NCBI GenBank assembly: GCA_019113675.1
Contig: DXHA01000080.1
Location: forward strand, 1-64,000
Direction of reading: 5' to 3'
Source of the DNA: Candidatus Yaniella excrementigallinarum
GTDB lineage: Bacteria > Actinomycetota > Actinomycetes > Actinomycetales > Micrococcaceae
Length of the DNA: 64,000 nucleotides
A model generated the notes under the pieces. It had not been told where the DNA came from. It was given only the letters and a program-made list of their open reading frames with translations, and did no database searches. A program made the translations under genes and the position numbers. Positions 9,308 to 18,159 of this stretch are shown here, piece by piece (the first letter of the stretch is position 1; each line of letters opens with the position of its first letter).

Positions 9308-9426
9308 ATTGGCTCCTTTGGCCGGGCTTTCTGGTGTCTCACGCACTGATGGCCGGCTATTTACGTAAAATAACCGACCATCGGTCCGCGGCAACTGGAA
9401 TGCGGAAGTTGTTTGGAAACCCAGGT

Positions 9427-10101
9427 CTAGTCTGTGACTCGAGCCTGTGAATCCAGGTCTTGTAATTGGTTTTCGATGAATGAACGAAGCCGTGAACGGT
9501 AGTCCCGTTCGAAGCCTCGTAGTTCCTCGACTTCGCGCTCCAAAATTGTCTTGCGTTGTTCAAAGTCAGCAAGAGTCTTACGGGATGTTTCTTCCGCTTC
9601 GGTAACAAGACGATTTGCTTCGCGCTCAGCTTCTGAGACTATTTCATCACGCTTGCGTTCACCATCAGCAACATATTCATCATGCAGGCGTTGTGCCATG
9701 GCCAACACACCGGCGGCCGACTCCGCGCTCGTTTCCTGGCCAGGGGCTGCGGGTGCAGCAGGCACAGCCGCTTCTGAAGCTTCGGCTTCAGGTTCAGGGG
9801 CCGGCGGAGTTTCGTCTTCCGCTTCAGGCTCTGCTTCCACCACAGGCAAATCAACGGCCGAAGTAGCAGTTTCGTCGTCAGTATCGCCAGCTGGAACGGG
9901 GGCAGGTACAGGTGCTTCTTCACCGGTCTGAGCTTCTAGCTCTGCCACTTGACGACGCAAATCGTCGTTCTCCTGATTTAGACGGCGTAATTCCTCAACG
10001 ATCTCGTCGAGGAAATCGTCTACTTCGTCTTGGTCGTAGCCTTCACGAAACTTCGTGACTTGGAATTTTTTGTTGACTACAACTTCCGGCGTGAGAGCCA
10101 T
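9427..10101 (-). CDS. divIVA: DivIVA/Wag31 polar growth protein
   Basis: 224 residues. The N-terminal DivIVA domain (MALTPEVVVNKKFQVTKFR, then YDQDEVDDFLDEIVEEL) binds curved membrane and is followed by a coiled coil. A low-complexity Ala/Pro/Glu linker (about residues 65-125) and a second long coiled coil (about 130-215) complete it. Actinobacterial DivIVA marks poles and septa and recruits the peptidoglycan machinery, and is often a kinase target. It is the last gene of the dcw region and is separated from yggT by 193 bp, so it probably has its own promoter. Confidence 0.93.
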   Translation of the reverse strand: MALTPEVVVNKKFQVTKFREGYDQDEVDDFLDEIVEELRRLNQENDDLRRQVAELEAQTGEEAPVPAPVPAGDTDDETATSAVDLPVVEAEPEAEDETPPAPEPEAEASEAAVPAAPAAPGQETSAESAAGVLAMAQRLHDEYVADGERKRDEIVSEAEREANRLVTEAEETSRKTLADFEQRKTILEREVEELRGFERDYRSRLRSFIENQLQDLDSQARVTD

Positions 10102-10136
10102 GTGGTCACCCCAATTACTTGGTCATGTACAAATTT

Positions 10137-10154
10137 AGAAAACCATAGTTTTCT
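10137..10154. repeat. inverted repeat in the divIVA upstream region
   Basis: A perfect 7-bp inverted repeat (AGAAAAC / GTTTTCT, 4-nt loop) lies 36 bp before the divIVA start in a 193-bp A+T-rich gap (10102-10294). It may be an operator or a weak hairpin in the leader. Nothing else in the gap is recognisable beyond possible -10 elements. Confidence 0.35.
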
Positions 10155-10294
10155 CATGAGTAGTTCAAGTGAAAACTCTAGTCTACTTATGCATCTGACG
10201 AATACATTATCACCGTGAAACAATAAACGAGTAGTTTACGCGGCGATTCAGAAAAATATCTTATAGTTTCAACAATTTCGCTTTAATTGTGATA

Positions 10295-10585
10295 TCAGGT
10301 TGCGGCTTGTAACGCAACAAAACGGATAATCATCACAATGAAAAACACCACGATAAAGGATAGATCCAGCGAAACTGGCCCGAGGCGCAGAGGTGGGATA
10401 AACCGGCGGAAAAAACGTAGCGGCGGGTCCGTTGCCGTCATGACGACCTCAGCAATAATCAGGTTTATTCCGCGAGGTCTCCAGTCGCGAACGAAAGCAT
10501 TCACCAAAGAATAGAGGATGCGCACAACGAGGATAAAAAAGTAAATGGTGGCAACCAGATACAAGGTGGTCCAAATTACGTGCAC
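10295..10585 (-). CDS. YggT family membrane protein
   Basis: 96 residues with two membrane segments (about 5-27 and 70-92) and the family signature TDPPLRFFRRFIPPLRLGPVSLDLSF between them. The start is a GTG preceded by GAGG at 4 nt. YggT proteins sit next to sepF in almost all actinobacterial dcw clusters; they are implicated in division or osmotic tolerance without a proven mechanism. Confidence 0.9.
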   Translation of the reverse strand: MHVIWTTLYLVATIYFFILVVRILYSLVNAFVRDWRPRGINLIIAEVVMTATDPPLRFFRRFIPPLRLGPVSLDLSFIVVFFIVMIIRFVALQAAT

Positions 10586-10633
10586 GTGTCCTCAGGTTCC
10601 TTTTTCTGGTGATTCAATACGATTGATATTTCT

Positions 10634-11191
10634 TTAGGCCTGGTCGAAGAAATCTTCGTCCTGGGAGGCTGAGGAATGACCTTCGACTACGTTTTCAACG
10701 TTGGTAGGAGTCAGTAGGAAGACCTTATTGGTCACGCGCTCAATGGCACCGTGTACCCCAAACGCAAGCCCAGCAGAAAAGTCAACTAATCGTTTGGCTT
10801 CGGACTCGGACATATCCGTTACATTGATAATAACCGGAACATCGGACCGAATCGCCTCACCGATGAGTTTCGCATCATTATACGAGCGCGGATGGATGGT
10901 ACGCAGTTTGTGCACTTCAGCGTTTTCCTCTCGGGTCTGGACCACACGTTTGATCGGTGTGACCGGAGCCCGGTAGTCATCATCTTCGTCTGGTACTGGT
11001 CGTGGACCACGCGTTGGTGGGTCCTCGGGTTTGATGGGTTCTTTAGTATGTTCGGTTGCCGTTGGTTCCGGGTCTTCCTGGGCTAGCGAGGAACCCATTT
11101 TACGGTCTTGTTCTATCAGCTCTTGCTCATAGGCTTCGTCGCTATCGGCCAGACCCATTCGGATCATGGCTTTCCTTAATCCGCTAACCAT
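10634..11191 (-). CDS. sepF: SepF, FtsZ membrane anchor
   Basis: 185 residues from the ATG at 11191, chosen because GAGG lies 5 nt upstream. SepF anchors FtsZ to the membrane by an N-terminal amphipathic helix (MVSGLRKAMIRMGLADS) and binds FtsZ through its C-terminal core (about residues 95-175, VHKLRTIHPRSYNDAKLIG to NKVFLLTPTNVEN). The middle is an acidic, Pro-rich linker. In actinobacteria, which lack FtsA, SepF is the essential anchor. Confidence 0.95.
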   Translation of the reverse strand: MVSGLRKAMIRMGLADSDEAYEQELIEQDRKMGSSLAQEDPEPTATEHTKEPIKPEDPPTRGPRPVPDEDDDYRAPVTPIKRVVQTREENAEVHKLRTIHPRSYNDAKLIGEAIRSDVPVIINVTDMSESEAKRLVDFSAGLAFGVHGAIERVTNKVFLLTPTNVENVVEGHSSASQDEDFFDQA

Positions 11192-11294
11192 GCGCACCTC
11201 AAATCCTTGATGGTTCTAGGACACTATCGACACTAGTCGACAACGAACTAAAAGCTTGGGAAATACGTGGTTTTGTGCGGTGTGTCGTACTCTC

Positions 11295-12047
11295 TCAGTA
11301 CGAATCAGCCGATTTCCATACGATACCAGCGATTCGTCCGCTACCTGGCTGGCGACGGTGGGAGTACAGCGTTGGCTCTTTTCGGGTACAGGTGTCTACC
11401 CGATGAACCCTAACTCCGGTTTGAGTCAAGATAGCTTCCGCAGCTGCCGGCAGGTCAAGAGCAGGAGTGCCCCAAGTGGTCTCAGCATAGATTTTCGGAT
11501 GTCGTTGAGCTGCTTGTTCCCGCATATCGGCTGGAACTTCATAACACTGACCACAAATCCCCGGGCCGATAGTGGCTTTAATGGTACCCGTCTTATCGGC
11601 GTCCAACGCTTTGAGCCGCTGAACAGTATTTTCTAATATTCCGGCTAAGAGACCAACGCGGCCTGCATGTGCAATCGCTGTGGGACCGTAATCTGTTGTG
11701 AAGGCCACCGGCAAACAGTCTGCCACCAGAATGGCAATGGGATCAGTTCCATCTGGTGACACAACCGCATCGCCTTCGCCTATCGTTGTCTGTTCAGCCC
11801 AGCCACAGTTTCCTGCTTCAAGTACGTTTGCAGAATGAGTTTGGGTTAAAAACCTGGTAGTCCCGGTCTCAATGCCAAGCTCGTCTTCCAGCATACGACG
11901 GTTAGACGCGGTATCTTGAACGGTCTGTCCATCATCCAAGACGGTCAAAGACATGTTTCCCGCATGGACCGAGGTAAACCCAACGTTGTGACCGGTCTGT
12001 GTCTTATGCTGGTAAATCAGCGACTTACTTGAGGAAATCTGGGACAT
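11295..12047 (-). CDS. pgeF: YfiH/PgeF purine nucleoside phosphorylase family protein
   Basis: 250 residues of the family formerly called polyphenol oxidase. The metal/active-site residues are visible: His in QTHSANV, the ADCLPVAF motif and the His in [13 protein letters not shown]. Family members cleave purine nucleosides or clear mis-incorporated UDP-MurNAc-L-Ser, which would explain the place next to ftsZ. The ATG at 12047 overlaps the end of ftsZ by 23 bp and lacks a clear ribosome site, so a somewhat later start is possible. The usual next gene, yggS, is absent. Confidence 0.88.
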   Translation of the reverse strand: MSQISSSKSLIYQHKTQTGHNVGFTSVHAGNMSLTVLDDGQTVQDTASNRRMLEDELGIETGTTRFLTQTHSANVLEAGNCGWAEQTTIGEGDAVVSPDGTDPIAILVADCLPVAFTTDYGPTAIAHAGRVGLLAGILENTVQRLKALDADKTGTIKATIGPGICGQCYEVPADMREQAAQRHPKIYAETTWGTPALDLPAAAEAILTQTGVRVHRVDTCTRKEPTLYSHRRQPGSGRIAGIVWKSADSY

Positions 12048-13203
12048 CCAGATCGTCGTTACCCTTATTAGATGACTCTACAACGGTCGGCAACGGTTCA
12101 ACGTTACGCTTTTCTTGCTCGTCTTGAGCATCCTGGGTTGTTTCTTCCTCTGAGGCTTCACGTTCATTGGACTCAGGAGCGCTGACCGGACTAATGGATG
12201 CCACAGGAGCTACCGGAGCCGCCACCTGCCCGGCACCATTATTTTGAGCCCCGTTTACAGGGTCATCAAAGCCTGCAGCGATTACTGTAACGCGTACCTC
12301 GTCACCCAGGTTGTCAGAGATAACTGCACCAAAGATAATATTCGCCTCTGGGTGGGCAACCTCTTGCACCATGCGGGCCGCTTCGTTAATTTCGAACAGC
12401 CCCATATCGGTCCCGCCCTGGATGGATAGCAACACACCGTGAGCTCCATCAATTGAAGCCTCCAGCAGTGGCGACGCGATAGCTGCTTCAGTGGCTTCTA
12501 CGGCACGGTTTTCGCCCTGGGCAGCGCCTAGCCCCATCAATGCTGATCCGGCACCTTGCATCACAGACTTAACATCTGCGAAGTCAAGGTTAATGAGCCC
12601 TGCGGTGGTGATGAGGTCGGTTATACCCTGAACACCCGATAACAGCACCTTATCTGCCTCTTCGAACGCCTCCATAATAGAGATAGAGCGGTCCGAGATC
12701 GATAGCAGTCGGTCGTTTGGAATCACAATGAGCGTGTCAACTTCATCACGCAGCGTTTCAATACCAGTTTCGGCATTAGTAGCACGACGACGACCTTCGA
12801 AGGTGAACGGACGAGTCACCACACCGATGGTGAGAGCACCCAGTGAACGGGCTACACGAGCAACGACAGGCGCTGCACCGGTGCCGGTGCCACCTCCTTC
12901 ACCGGCAGTTACAAACACCATATCGGCGCCTTTGAGGGCCGCTTCAATCTCTTCTACGTGGTCTTCTGCCGCTTGTCGGCCTACTTCTGGATCTGCACCA
13001 GCTCCTAAGCCACGTGTCAATTCTCGACCAACATCGAGTTTGACTTCTGCCGAGGACATTAGCAGCGCTTGGGCGTCGGTGTTTATGGCAATGAACTCAA
13101 CGCCGCGTAGTCCGACATCGATCATTCGGTTGACGGCGTTGACGCCGCCGCCGCCGACACCAACAACTTTGATGACGGCCAGGTAGTTCTGGGGTGAGCT
13201 CAC
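12025..13203 (-). CDS. ftsZ: cell division GTPase FtsZ
   Basis: 392-residue tubulin homologue forming the Z ring. Visible are the N-terminal [15 protein letters not shown] loop, the tubulin signature [11 protein letters not shown] near residue 106, the T7 catalytic loop [11 protein letters not shown] and the conserved C-terminal peptide [11 protein letters not shown] that binds SepF and FtsW. A variable acidic linker (about 325-375) separates core and tail. The start is a GTG with AGGG about 9 nt upstream. It has its own promoter candidate in the 148-bp gap after ftsQ and may be a target of the FtsR encoded at 50013-50762. Confidence 0.98.
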   Translation of the reverse strand: MSSPQNYLAVIKVVGVGGGGVNAVNRMIDVGLRGVEFIAINTDAQALLMSSAEVKLDVGRELTRGLGAGADPEVGRQAAEDHVEEIEAALKGADMVFVTAGEGGGTGTGAAPVVARVARSLGALTIGVVTRPFTFEGRRRATNAETGIETLRDEVDTLIVIPNDRLLSISDRSISIMEAFEEADKVLLSGVQGITDLITTAGLINLDFADVKSVMQGAGSALMGLGAAQGENRAVEATEAAIASPLLEASIDGAHGVLLSIQGGTDMGLFEINEAARMVQEVAHPEANIIFGAVISDNLGDEVRVTVIAAGFDDPVNGAQNNGAGQVAAPVAPVASISPVSAPESNEREASEEETTQDAQDEQEKRNVEPLPTVVESSNKGNDDLDVPDFLK

Positions 13204-13274
13204 GATATGATCCCTATTCTGCGTTCGTGGGTGGGACGAAGTTCAAGCTGCGTCCAAGTTTCCTTCACTAGCAC

Positions 13275-13303
13275 ACAATATGCCCACACTATCAGCTTGG
13301 CAA
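13275..13303 (-). promoter_or_regulatory. ftsZ promoter candidate
   Basis: Reading the minus strand, TTGCCA (complement of 13298-13303) and TATTGT (complement of 13275-13280) are separated by exactly 17 nt, a good housekeeping-sigma match. The predicted leader to the GTG at 13203 is about 60-65 nt. Confidence 0.55.
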
Positions 13304-13351
13304 TGACCATGATCAGTGTGTCGGAACGATGAGCGCAAAATCCCGCCTAAT

Positions 13352-14293
13352 CTATCGGGTTACTGGTGAGTCAGGCGCTGAGACATCATATTCCGAAATA
13401 TCTGCCGCTTCATCTTTTTCGATCCCCATTAATGCTTCTAGGACTTTGACTTTCTTGGCGGCTTCCTCATTACTACCCCACATCACGGTTTTACCCGAGT
13501 TTAATTCCAGTTCAATCGAGTCGATGGAAGAACCTGAGGCTGAACGAACGTTGTCGCGTATACTATCAGGTAGTGAGCCCAGGACTTCTGTAATGGTTTG
13601 GAAAACCTCTTCGTCCTCCACATCGGCTGCCGAAGCGACTACAGGCAAATCGAATTCTTGGGCTTTTTTCGACGTAATGGTCGCAAGCTCCGTGCCGTCA
13701 TCTGAAAAGACGACATATTCTTTATCGCGCGGAGTCATCGCGATGGGCTGATACTCATTGACGGTGACAACCAGCCCATGAGGTGGCTCGGCTCGCAGGC
13801 TTACGTCTTCAACAGCCGGGTTGGACTCAAATAACTTTGTAACACTGCGATCAGTTACCTGTGGCAGTGGTTTGCCTTGCAATTCGGCAGTACGTTCTTG
13901 GGCATTCGACTCGGTTACCAGGTCTAGGCCCTCATAGCTAATGTCTTCGATCGCCAGCACGGGTGAAAAAAACAGTACAGCCCAACCACCGATGGCTAGT
14001 ACAACCGCCGCAATGACGCTTAACAGAATAATCCGACGTCTTTTGTTTCTGCGTTGAACCGGACTAAGAGGTAGCTCCAGGAGATTATCTTTAGCTGAGG
14101 TCGTGGATTCCTCATTAGCCCCAGCCACCTCGACAATGTTGCCGTCGAGGCCGGTTTCGGTTACGGTTTTTTCGTCTGTATCCACTGGCCGTTGGACTGA
14201 GATAGCTTTTTTAGGTTTGTTGGCCGCAAGCCCTGGGAATTTTTCGCTGACCTTGTCCGTTTGGTTGGCGTTATTATGTGAGTTATCAGACAT
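13352..14293 (-). CDS. ftsQ: cell division protein FtsQ/DivIB
   Basis: 313 residues: a cytoplasmic N-terminus of about 85 residues, one membrane segment (about 88-110, IILLSVIAAVVLAIGGWAVL), an external POTRA domain (about 115-185, starting IEDISYEGLDLV) and the beta domain. FtsQ links FtsL/FtsB-type proteins and FtsW/FtsI to the ring. It lies 5 bp after murC and 148 bp before ftsZ. Confidence 0.93.
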   Translation of the reverse strand: MSDNSHNNANQTDKVSEKFPGLAANKPKKAISVQRPVDTDEKTVTETGLDGNIVEVAGANEESTTSAKDNLLELPLSPVQRRNKRRRIILLSVIAAVVLAIGGWAVLFFSPVLAIEDISYEGLDLVTESNAQERTAELQGKPLPQVTDRSVTKLFESNPAVEDVSLRAEPPHGLVVTVNEYQPIAMTPRDKEYVVFSDDGTELATITSKKAQEFDLPVVASAADVEDEEVFQTITEVLGSLPDSIRDNVRSASGSSIDSIELELNSGKTVMWGSNEEAAKKVKVLEALMGIEKDEAADISEYDVSAPDSPVTR

Positions 14294-14298
14294 AGGTA

Positions 14299-15807
14299 CT
14301 AACGATGATACTGGTTGAGTCCAGCTAAAATGTCGTCAATCAGCTGGTTCACGTTGCCAGCGCCCAGAGTTAATATAATATCGCCTGGGGTCGCGGCTTG
14401 TACTACCGATGCTACAGCAGCGTTCCGCGTGGCAACTTCACGCGCCTGAGGGTAGCGAGAAGTCAGTGTTTCGGATAGTTGTTGCGTAATGAGTTGTGCA
14501 CTGATTCCCTCAAGTGGTGTTTCGCGTGCACGGTAAATTTCTAGCACTCGAACAGTCGATGCGAGTGACAACGCTGCCGCGAAGTCTGAGGCGAAATCGC
14601 GGGTCCGTGAATACAAGTGTGGCTGAAAGATAACATGGACTCTGTTACCTGCGGCCATGATATTGGCCGCAGAAATTGCAGCTTCCACTTCAGTGGGATG
14701 ATGGGCGTAATCATCGTAGACACGGATGTCGTTAACAGTGCCATGATGCTCAAAACGCCGAGCCGAACCACTAAAGCTGGCTAGACCTTGGGCAGCCACG
14801 CTGGCGGGAATATCTGCCAACACCGCAGCTAATAAAACTCCCGCGGCATTGAGCGCGTTATGGATCCCCGGCGTGGTTAGCTGGACGACCTGGTGAGTGC
14901 CATCGCTAAAGCGGTAAGTCACCTGTTGGCCAGTGCCGGTAGAATCAGGTTGGATATCAGTAATAGCTAAATCCAAGGGTCGACCATGCGTTGTTGTATC
15001 GCCCTGGGGATTCATGTTGGTAGCCAGCCCATAGGTATAAACTGTCGCCCGTGGGGTCTGGACTGTATGAGCATCGCGATGACGTTGAGCAAGGGCCGCT
15101 GCACCTTCATCGTCAGCACAAATTATTAGGGCGCCGTCGGGGTGAATTTGAGCAGCGAAATCGGTGAAAACTTGATGAACTGCCGCTTCGGTCCCGTAGT
15201 AGTCCAGGTGGTCGGCTTCAATATTGGTGATGATTGAAATATCGGGCGAGTAATTCAGCAACGAGCCGTCTGACTCGTCAGCCTCTGCAATAAACCAGTC
15301 CCCCGCTCCGTGATCGGCATTAGTTCCAAGGTTGGCAATTGCGGCGCCCACGGCGAATGATGGTTGTGTACCGGCATGATCAAATACGACGGCCGCCATC
15401 GACGATGTTGTAGTTTTGCCGTGAGTACCAGCCACGGTAAAAACGTGTTTGTCTTCCATTGCTGCGGCAAGACCCTGAGAACGGTGATACACAGGAATAC
15501 CTGCACTTTCAGCCGCTTGACGCTCGGGGTTATCCGGTCCGGCCACGGTGGAGGCGATGATCAGGTCTATGGGTTTGCCAGTATCGCTTGTTGCACGGGC
15601 AATATTTTCCGCTTCGTAGCCAACATAAACGGTAGCGCCATGTGCACGCAGTTTTTCTATGACAGGAAGATCTTTTGAATCAGTGCCGGTCACGGTGATA
15701 CCACGGGCGGCAAAGATGCGGGCAATACCTGATACCCCTACCCCGCCGATGCCCAAAAAGTGAGCATGATTAATTGCTTGCAAAACAGGAATTTCGCTGT
15801 TGGTCAT
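14299..15807 (-). CDS. murC: UDP-N-acetylmuramate-L-alanine ligase
   Basis: 502-residue Mur ligase adding L-Ala to UDP-MurNAc. It has the Rossmann-like N-domain (FLGIGGVGVSGIARI), the central ATPase with P-loop GTHGKTTTS near residue 122, and the C-terminal domain with YDDYAHHPTEVEA. It overlaps murG by 4 bp (ATGA). Confidence 0.97.
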   Translation of the reverse strand: MTNSEIPVLQAINHAHFLGIGGVGVSGIARIFAARGITVTGTDSKDLPVIEKLRAHGATVYVGYEAENIARATSDTGKPIDLIIASTVAGPDNPERQAAESAGIPVYHRSQGLAAAMEDKHVFTVAGTHGKTTTSSMAAVVFDHAGTQPSFAVGAAIANLGTNADHGAGDWFIAEADESDGSLLNYSPDISIITNIEADHLDYYGTEAAVHQVFTDFAAQIHPDGALIICADDEGAAALAQRHRDAHTVQTPRATVYTYGLATNMNPQGDTTTHGRPLDLAITDIQPDSTGTGQQVTYRFSDGTHQVVQLTTPGIHNALNAAGVLLAAVLADIPASVAAQGLASFSGSARRFEHHGTVNDIRVYDDYAHHPTEVEAAISAANIMAAGNRVHVIFQPHLYSRTRDFASDFAAALSLASTVRVLEIYRARETPLEGISAQLITQQLSETLTSRYPQAREVATRNAAVASVVQAATPGDIILTLGAGNVNQLIDDILAGLNQYHR

Positions 15808-16919
15808 CGGGCGACTTTCGTTTCGGTGATGATGGTGGCCATTGTTTCAGCGGCGTCAGTAATGCCAAGATTTTTTGCGGTTTGTGCCATATATTCCAGA
15901 CGTGGTTGGTCGGTCAGTAGGTTCGGCAGCCGGGTTGTGACCCATTGGGCTGTGAAATCCTCATCGGCAACGACCACCGCCGCACCGGATTCCTTTAGGC
16001 CGGCAGCATTAAGTTCCTGCTCGCCATTACCAATGGGGAGTGGCACAAGCACTGAGGGCAGCCCAATGGCTGCAATCTCATGGACCGTTCCTGCCCCGGC
16101 GCGGGCAACAATGAGATCTGCCGTTTGATAGACCTTGGCTAGCCCATCAATATATTCCAGTTGAATGTATCCTGGGCGGGTCACGGCTGTTCCGTCATCG
16201 TTGGTTACTACTTTTTCACGACCAGTTAGATGCAGTATTTGAGCCCCGGTAGCTAATAATGCGTCTAGGGCACCTGACACCGCTGTATTGATATTGAGTG
16301 CGCCGGATGAGCCTCCAGTGACTACCAGTGTCGTTTTATCAGGATCGAGGCCTAAGGCCCGGCGCGATTCAGCTTTCATCGTTGGACCGACTGGCAAAGC
16401 AGTAACGCTAGCTCGCATTGGCATACCGACGTGAATAGCTCCGGGTAGGTCAGTGTCGGCAAAAGCACAGGCAACCACCGTGGCAAAGCGGGAGGCAAGT
16501 TTGTTTGCTAACCCCGGGCGCACATTTCCTTCATGCACAATAACCGGGATCTTTAGTGCACGGGCTGCCAAATATACTGGTGTCGCGGCATAGCCTCCCA
16601 CACCCACGACCACCTGAGTTTTATGTTCACGCAAAAGTTTTTTCGCCTGTTTAATTGCTTTGCGCAATCTGAAGGGCACCGAGAGCAATTCCGCGGAAAC
16701 GGTACGCGGCATGGGTACTTTTTCCACTGTGGCAAAGGGATAACCTGCGTCAGGAATAAGCGTGGCTTCCATCCCTTGGGCGGTGCCGATCATTAAAATA
16801 TCGACGTCGACTGGTGAATTTTGATGGCGTCGCACTAGGGCGTCAGCCATCGCCAGCATGGGTGACACGTGTCCGGCTGTTCCTCCGCCTGTAAAAACTA
16901 CGTTCATCATGGCATTCAT
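15804..16919 (-). CDS. murG: MurG, lipid II synthase
   Basis: 371-residue peripheral membrane glycosyltransferase (GT28) that adds GlcNAc to lipid I. Visible are the glycine loop GGGTAGHVSPMLAMAD at the N-terminus, a second glycine loop VTGGSSGALNIN and the UDP-GlcNAc site ARAGAGTVHEIAA. It overlaps ftsW and murC by 4 bp each, so all three are translationally coupled. Confidence 0.97.
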   Translation of the reverse strand: MNAMMNVVFTGGGTAGHVSPMLAMADALVRRHQNSPVDVDILMIGTAQGMEATLIPDAGYPFATVEKVPMPRTVSAELLSVPFRLRKAIKQAKKLLREHKTQVVVGVGGYAATPVYLAARALKIPVIVHEGNVRPGLANKLASRFATVVACAFADTDLPGAIHVGMPMRASVTALPVGPTMKAESRRALGLDPDKTTLVVTGGSSGALNINTAVSGALDALLATGAQILHLTGREKVVTNDDGTAVTRPGYIQLEYIDGLAKVYQTADLIVARAGAGTVHEIAAIGLPSVLVPLPIGNGEQELNAAGLKESGAAVVVADEDFTAQWVTTRLPNLLTDQPRLEYMAQTAKNLGITDAAETMATIITETKVAR

Positions 16920-18133
16920 TGTGTTGATTTTACGCTTTCTATGGTGGCGAGCTGTCCTTCTGTATCACGTCGTGTTTCTTTGAGCTCTTGCGCTTGATCT
17001 CTGGCAAAAGACAGTACGACTCCAACTGCCAATATGCTCATAAGTAGTGCGGAACCTCCCGCTGAAATAAATGGTAGCGGCACGCCGATAACTGGCAACA
17101 TTCCAGTGACCATAGCGATGTTCATAAACGTTTGACCTAACAGCCATGCCATGATGCCTCCGGTGGCTATCCGTACGAAGTTATCGTCCGTGTTGTAAGC
17201 TACACGAAACATCCCAATGCCGAGGGTGATGAACAGCCCCAAGACAAGAAATGCACCTATCAGACCTAGTTCTTCTCCGAGGATAGTAAAAATAAAATCA
17301 TTACCGGCTTCGGGTATATAAGACCATTTTTGCCGCGATTGGCCCAAGCCGACACCAAACCAGCCGCCGGATGCTAATGCAAATATCCCTTGTTCATATT
17401 GATAACAGGGATCAGCTGGATGACTGCAGTTACCTAACCATGCATCGATGCGCATCATGCGAGTATCCGATTGCATGGTTGCTAGTATGACGCCAATTAG
17501 CCCAACCACCGCGGTGATCAGTAAATAACTGGTGCGCATGCCGCCTAAGTACAAAATCGTGGCGATAATCATCAGAATAATCAGCACGGTACCTAGGTCT
17601 TTACCACCCATAACCAGTAGAACAATCACAGTGCCAAAAGGAAAGACGACTGGTACCAGTAAGTCTTTACCAAAGGCCTTCGTCTTAAGCTTTTCCTTCA
17701 GTGCATAAGCTGCCCAAACACAAAATGCCAGTTTTGCCCCTTCGGCTGGTTGGAAGGAGAAACTGCCTAAACGAATCCAGTTACGGTTACCGTTAACTTC
17801 AACACCTAAGGGCGTGAAAACCAAAGCTAGCATCACGATGCTTATCAGCAATAGGATAACAGCGAGCTTATGATATGTTTGACGACGCCATTTGCCCATC
17901 CAGAATAGCATTACCAGGCCAACCACAGCATAAAGCCCTTGGGAACTAAGCGATGCAAATGAGCCGGCGCCACCAATAGATTCCACCGAGGAAGCTGAAA
18001 GTACCATGACCACGCCGATCGCCGTTAGTGCGATCGTGGGACCGAGGATGAGCCAGTACGCGGATTTTTTTGAATGCGCCCCGGTCAACCAGTCCCACGC
18101 ACGTGCAATCCGCGGTGTTGGGCCCTTGGTCAT
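16916..18133 (-). CDS. ftsW: SEDS peptidoglycan polymerase FtsW
   Basis: 405-residue polytopic SEDS glycosyltransferase with about ten membrane segments. It polymerises lipid II with its partner FtsI. SEDS landmarks are present: the PAEGAKLAF segment, the NDFIFTILGEELG loop and the GVPLPFISAGGSAL signature. The basic N-terminus and charged C-terminal tail are cytoplasmic. Confidence 0.96.
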   Translation of the reverse strand: MTKGPTPRIARAWDWLTGAHSKKSAYWLILGPTIALTAIGVVMVLSASSVESIGGAGSFASLSSQGLYAVVGLVMLFWMGKWRRQTYHKLAVILLLISIVMLALVFTPLGVEVNGNRNWIRLGSFSFQPAEGAKLAFCVWAAYALKEKLKTKAFGKDLLVPVVFPFGTVIVLLVMGGKDLGTVLIILMIIATILYLGGMRTSYLLITAVVGLIGVILATMQSDTRMMRIDAWLGNCSHPADPCYQYEQGIFALASGGWFGVGLGQSRQKWSYIPEAGNDFIFTILGEELGLIGAFLVLGLFITLGIGMFRVAYNTDDNFVRIATGGIMAWLLGQTFMNIAMVTGMLPVIGVPLPFISAGGSALLMSILAVGVVLSFARDQAQELKETRRDTEGQLATIESVKSTQ

Positions 18134-18159
18134 GTCGCGCTCCTCGTGGATCGGCTCGT

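Noticed and set aside
9308..9394. Longer lspA start (TTG at 9394)
   Set aside because: No ribosome site, and the extra residues are unlike a membrane protein N-terminus, whereas GTG 9307 has AAAGGAG at 5 nt.
12728..13186. 152-codon plus-strand frame opposite ftsZ
   Set aside because: It lies entirely inside ftsZ, has Ser/Arg/Thr-rich composition typical of an antisense shadow, and has no ribosome site.
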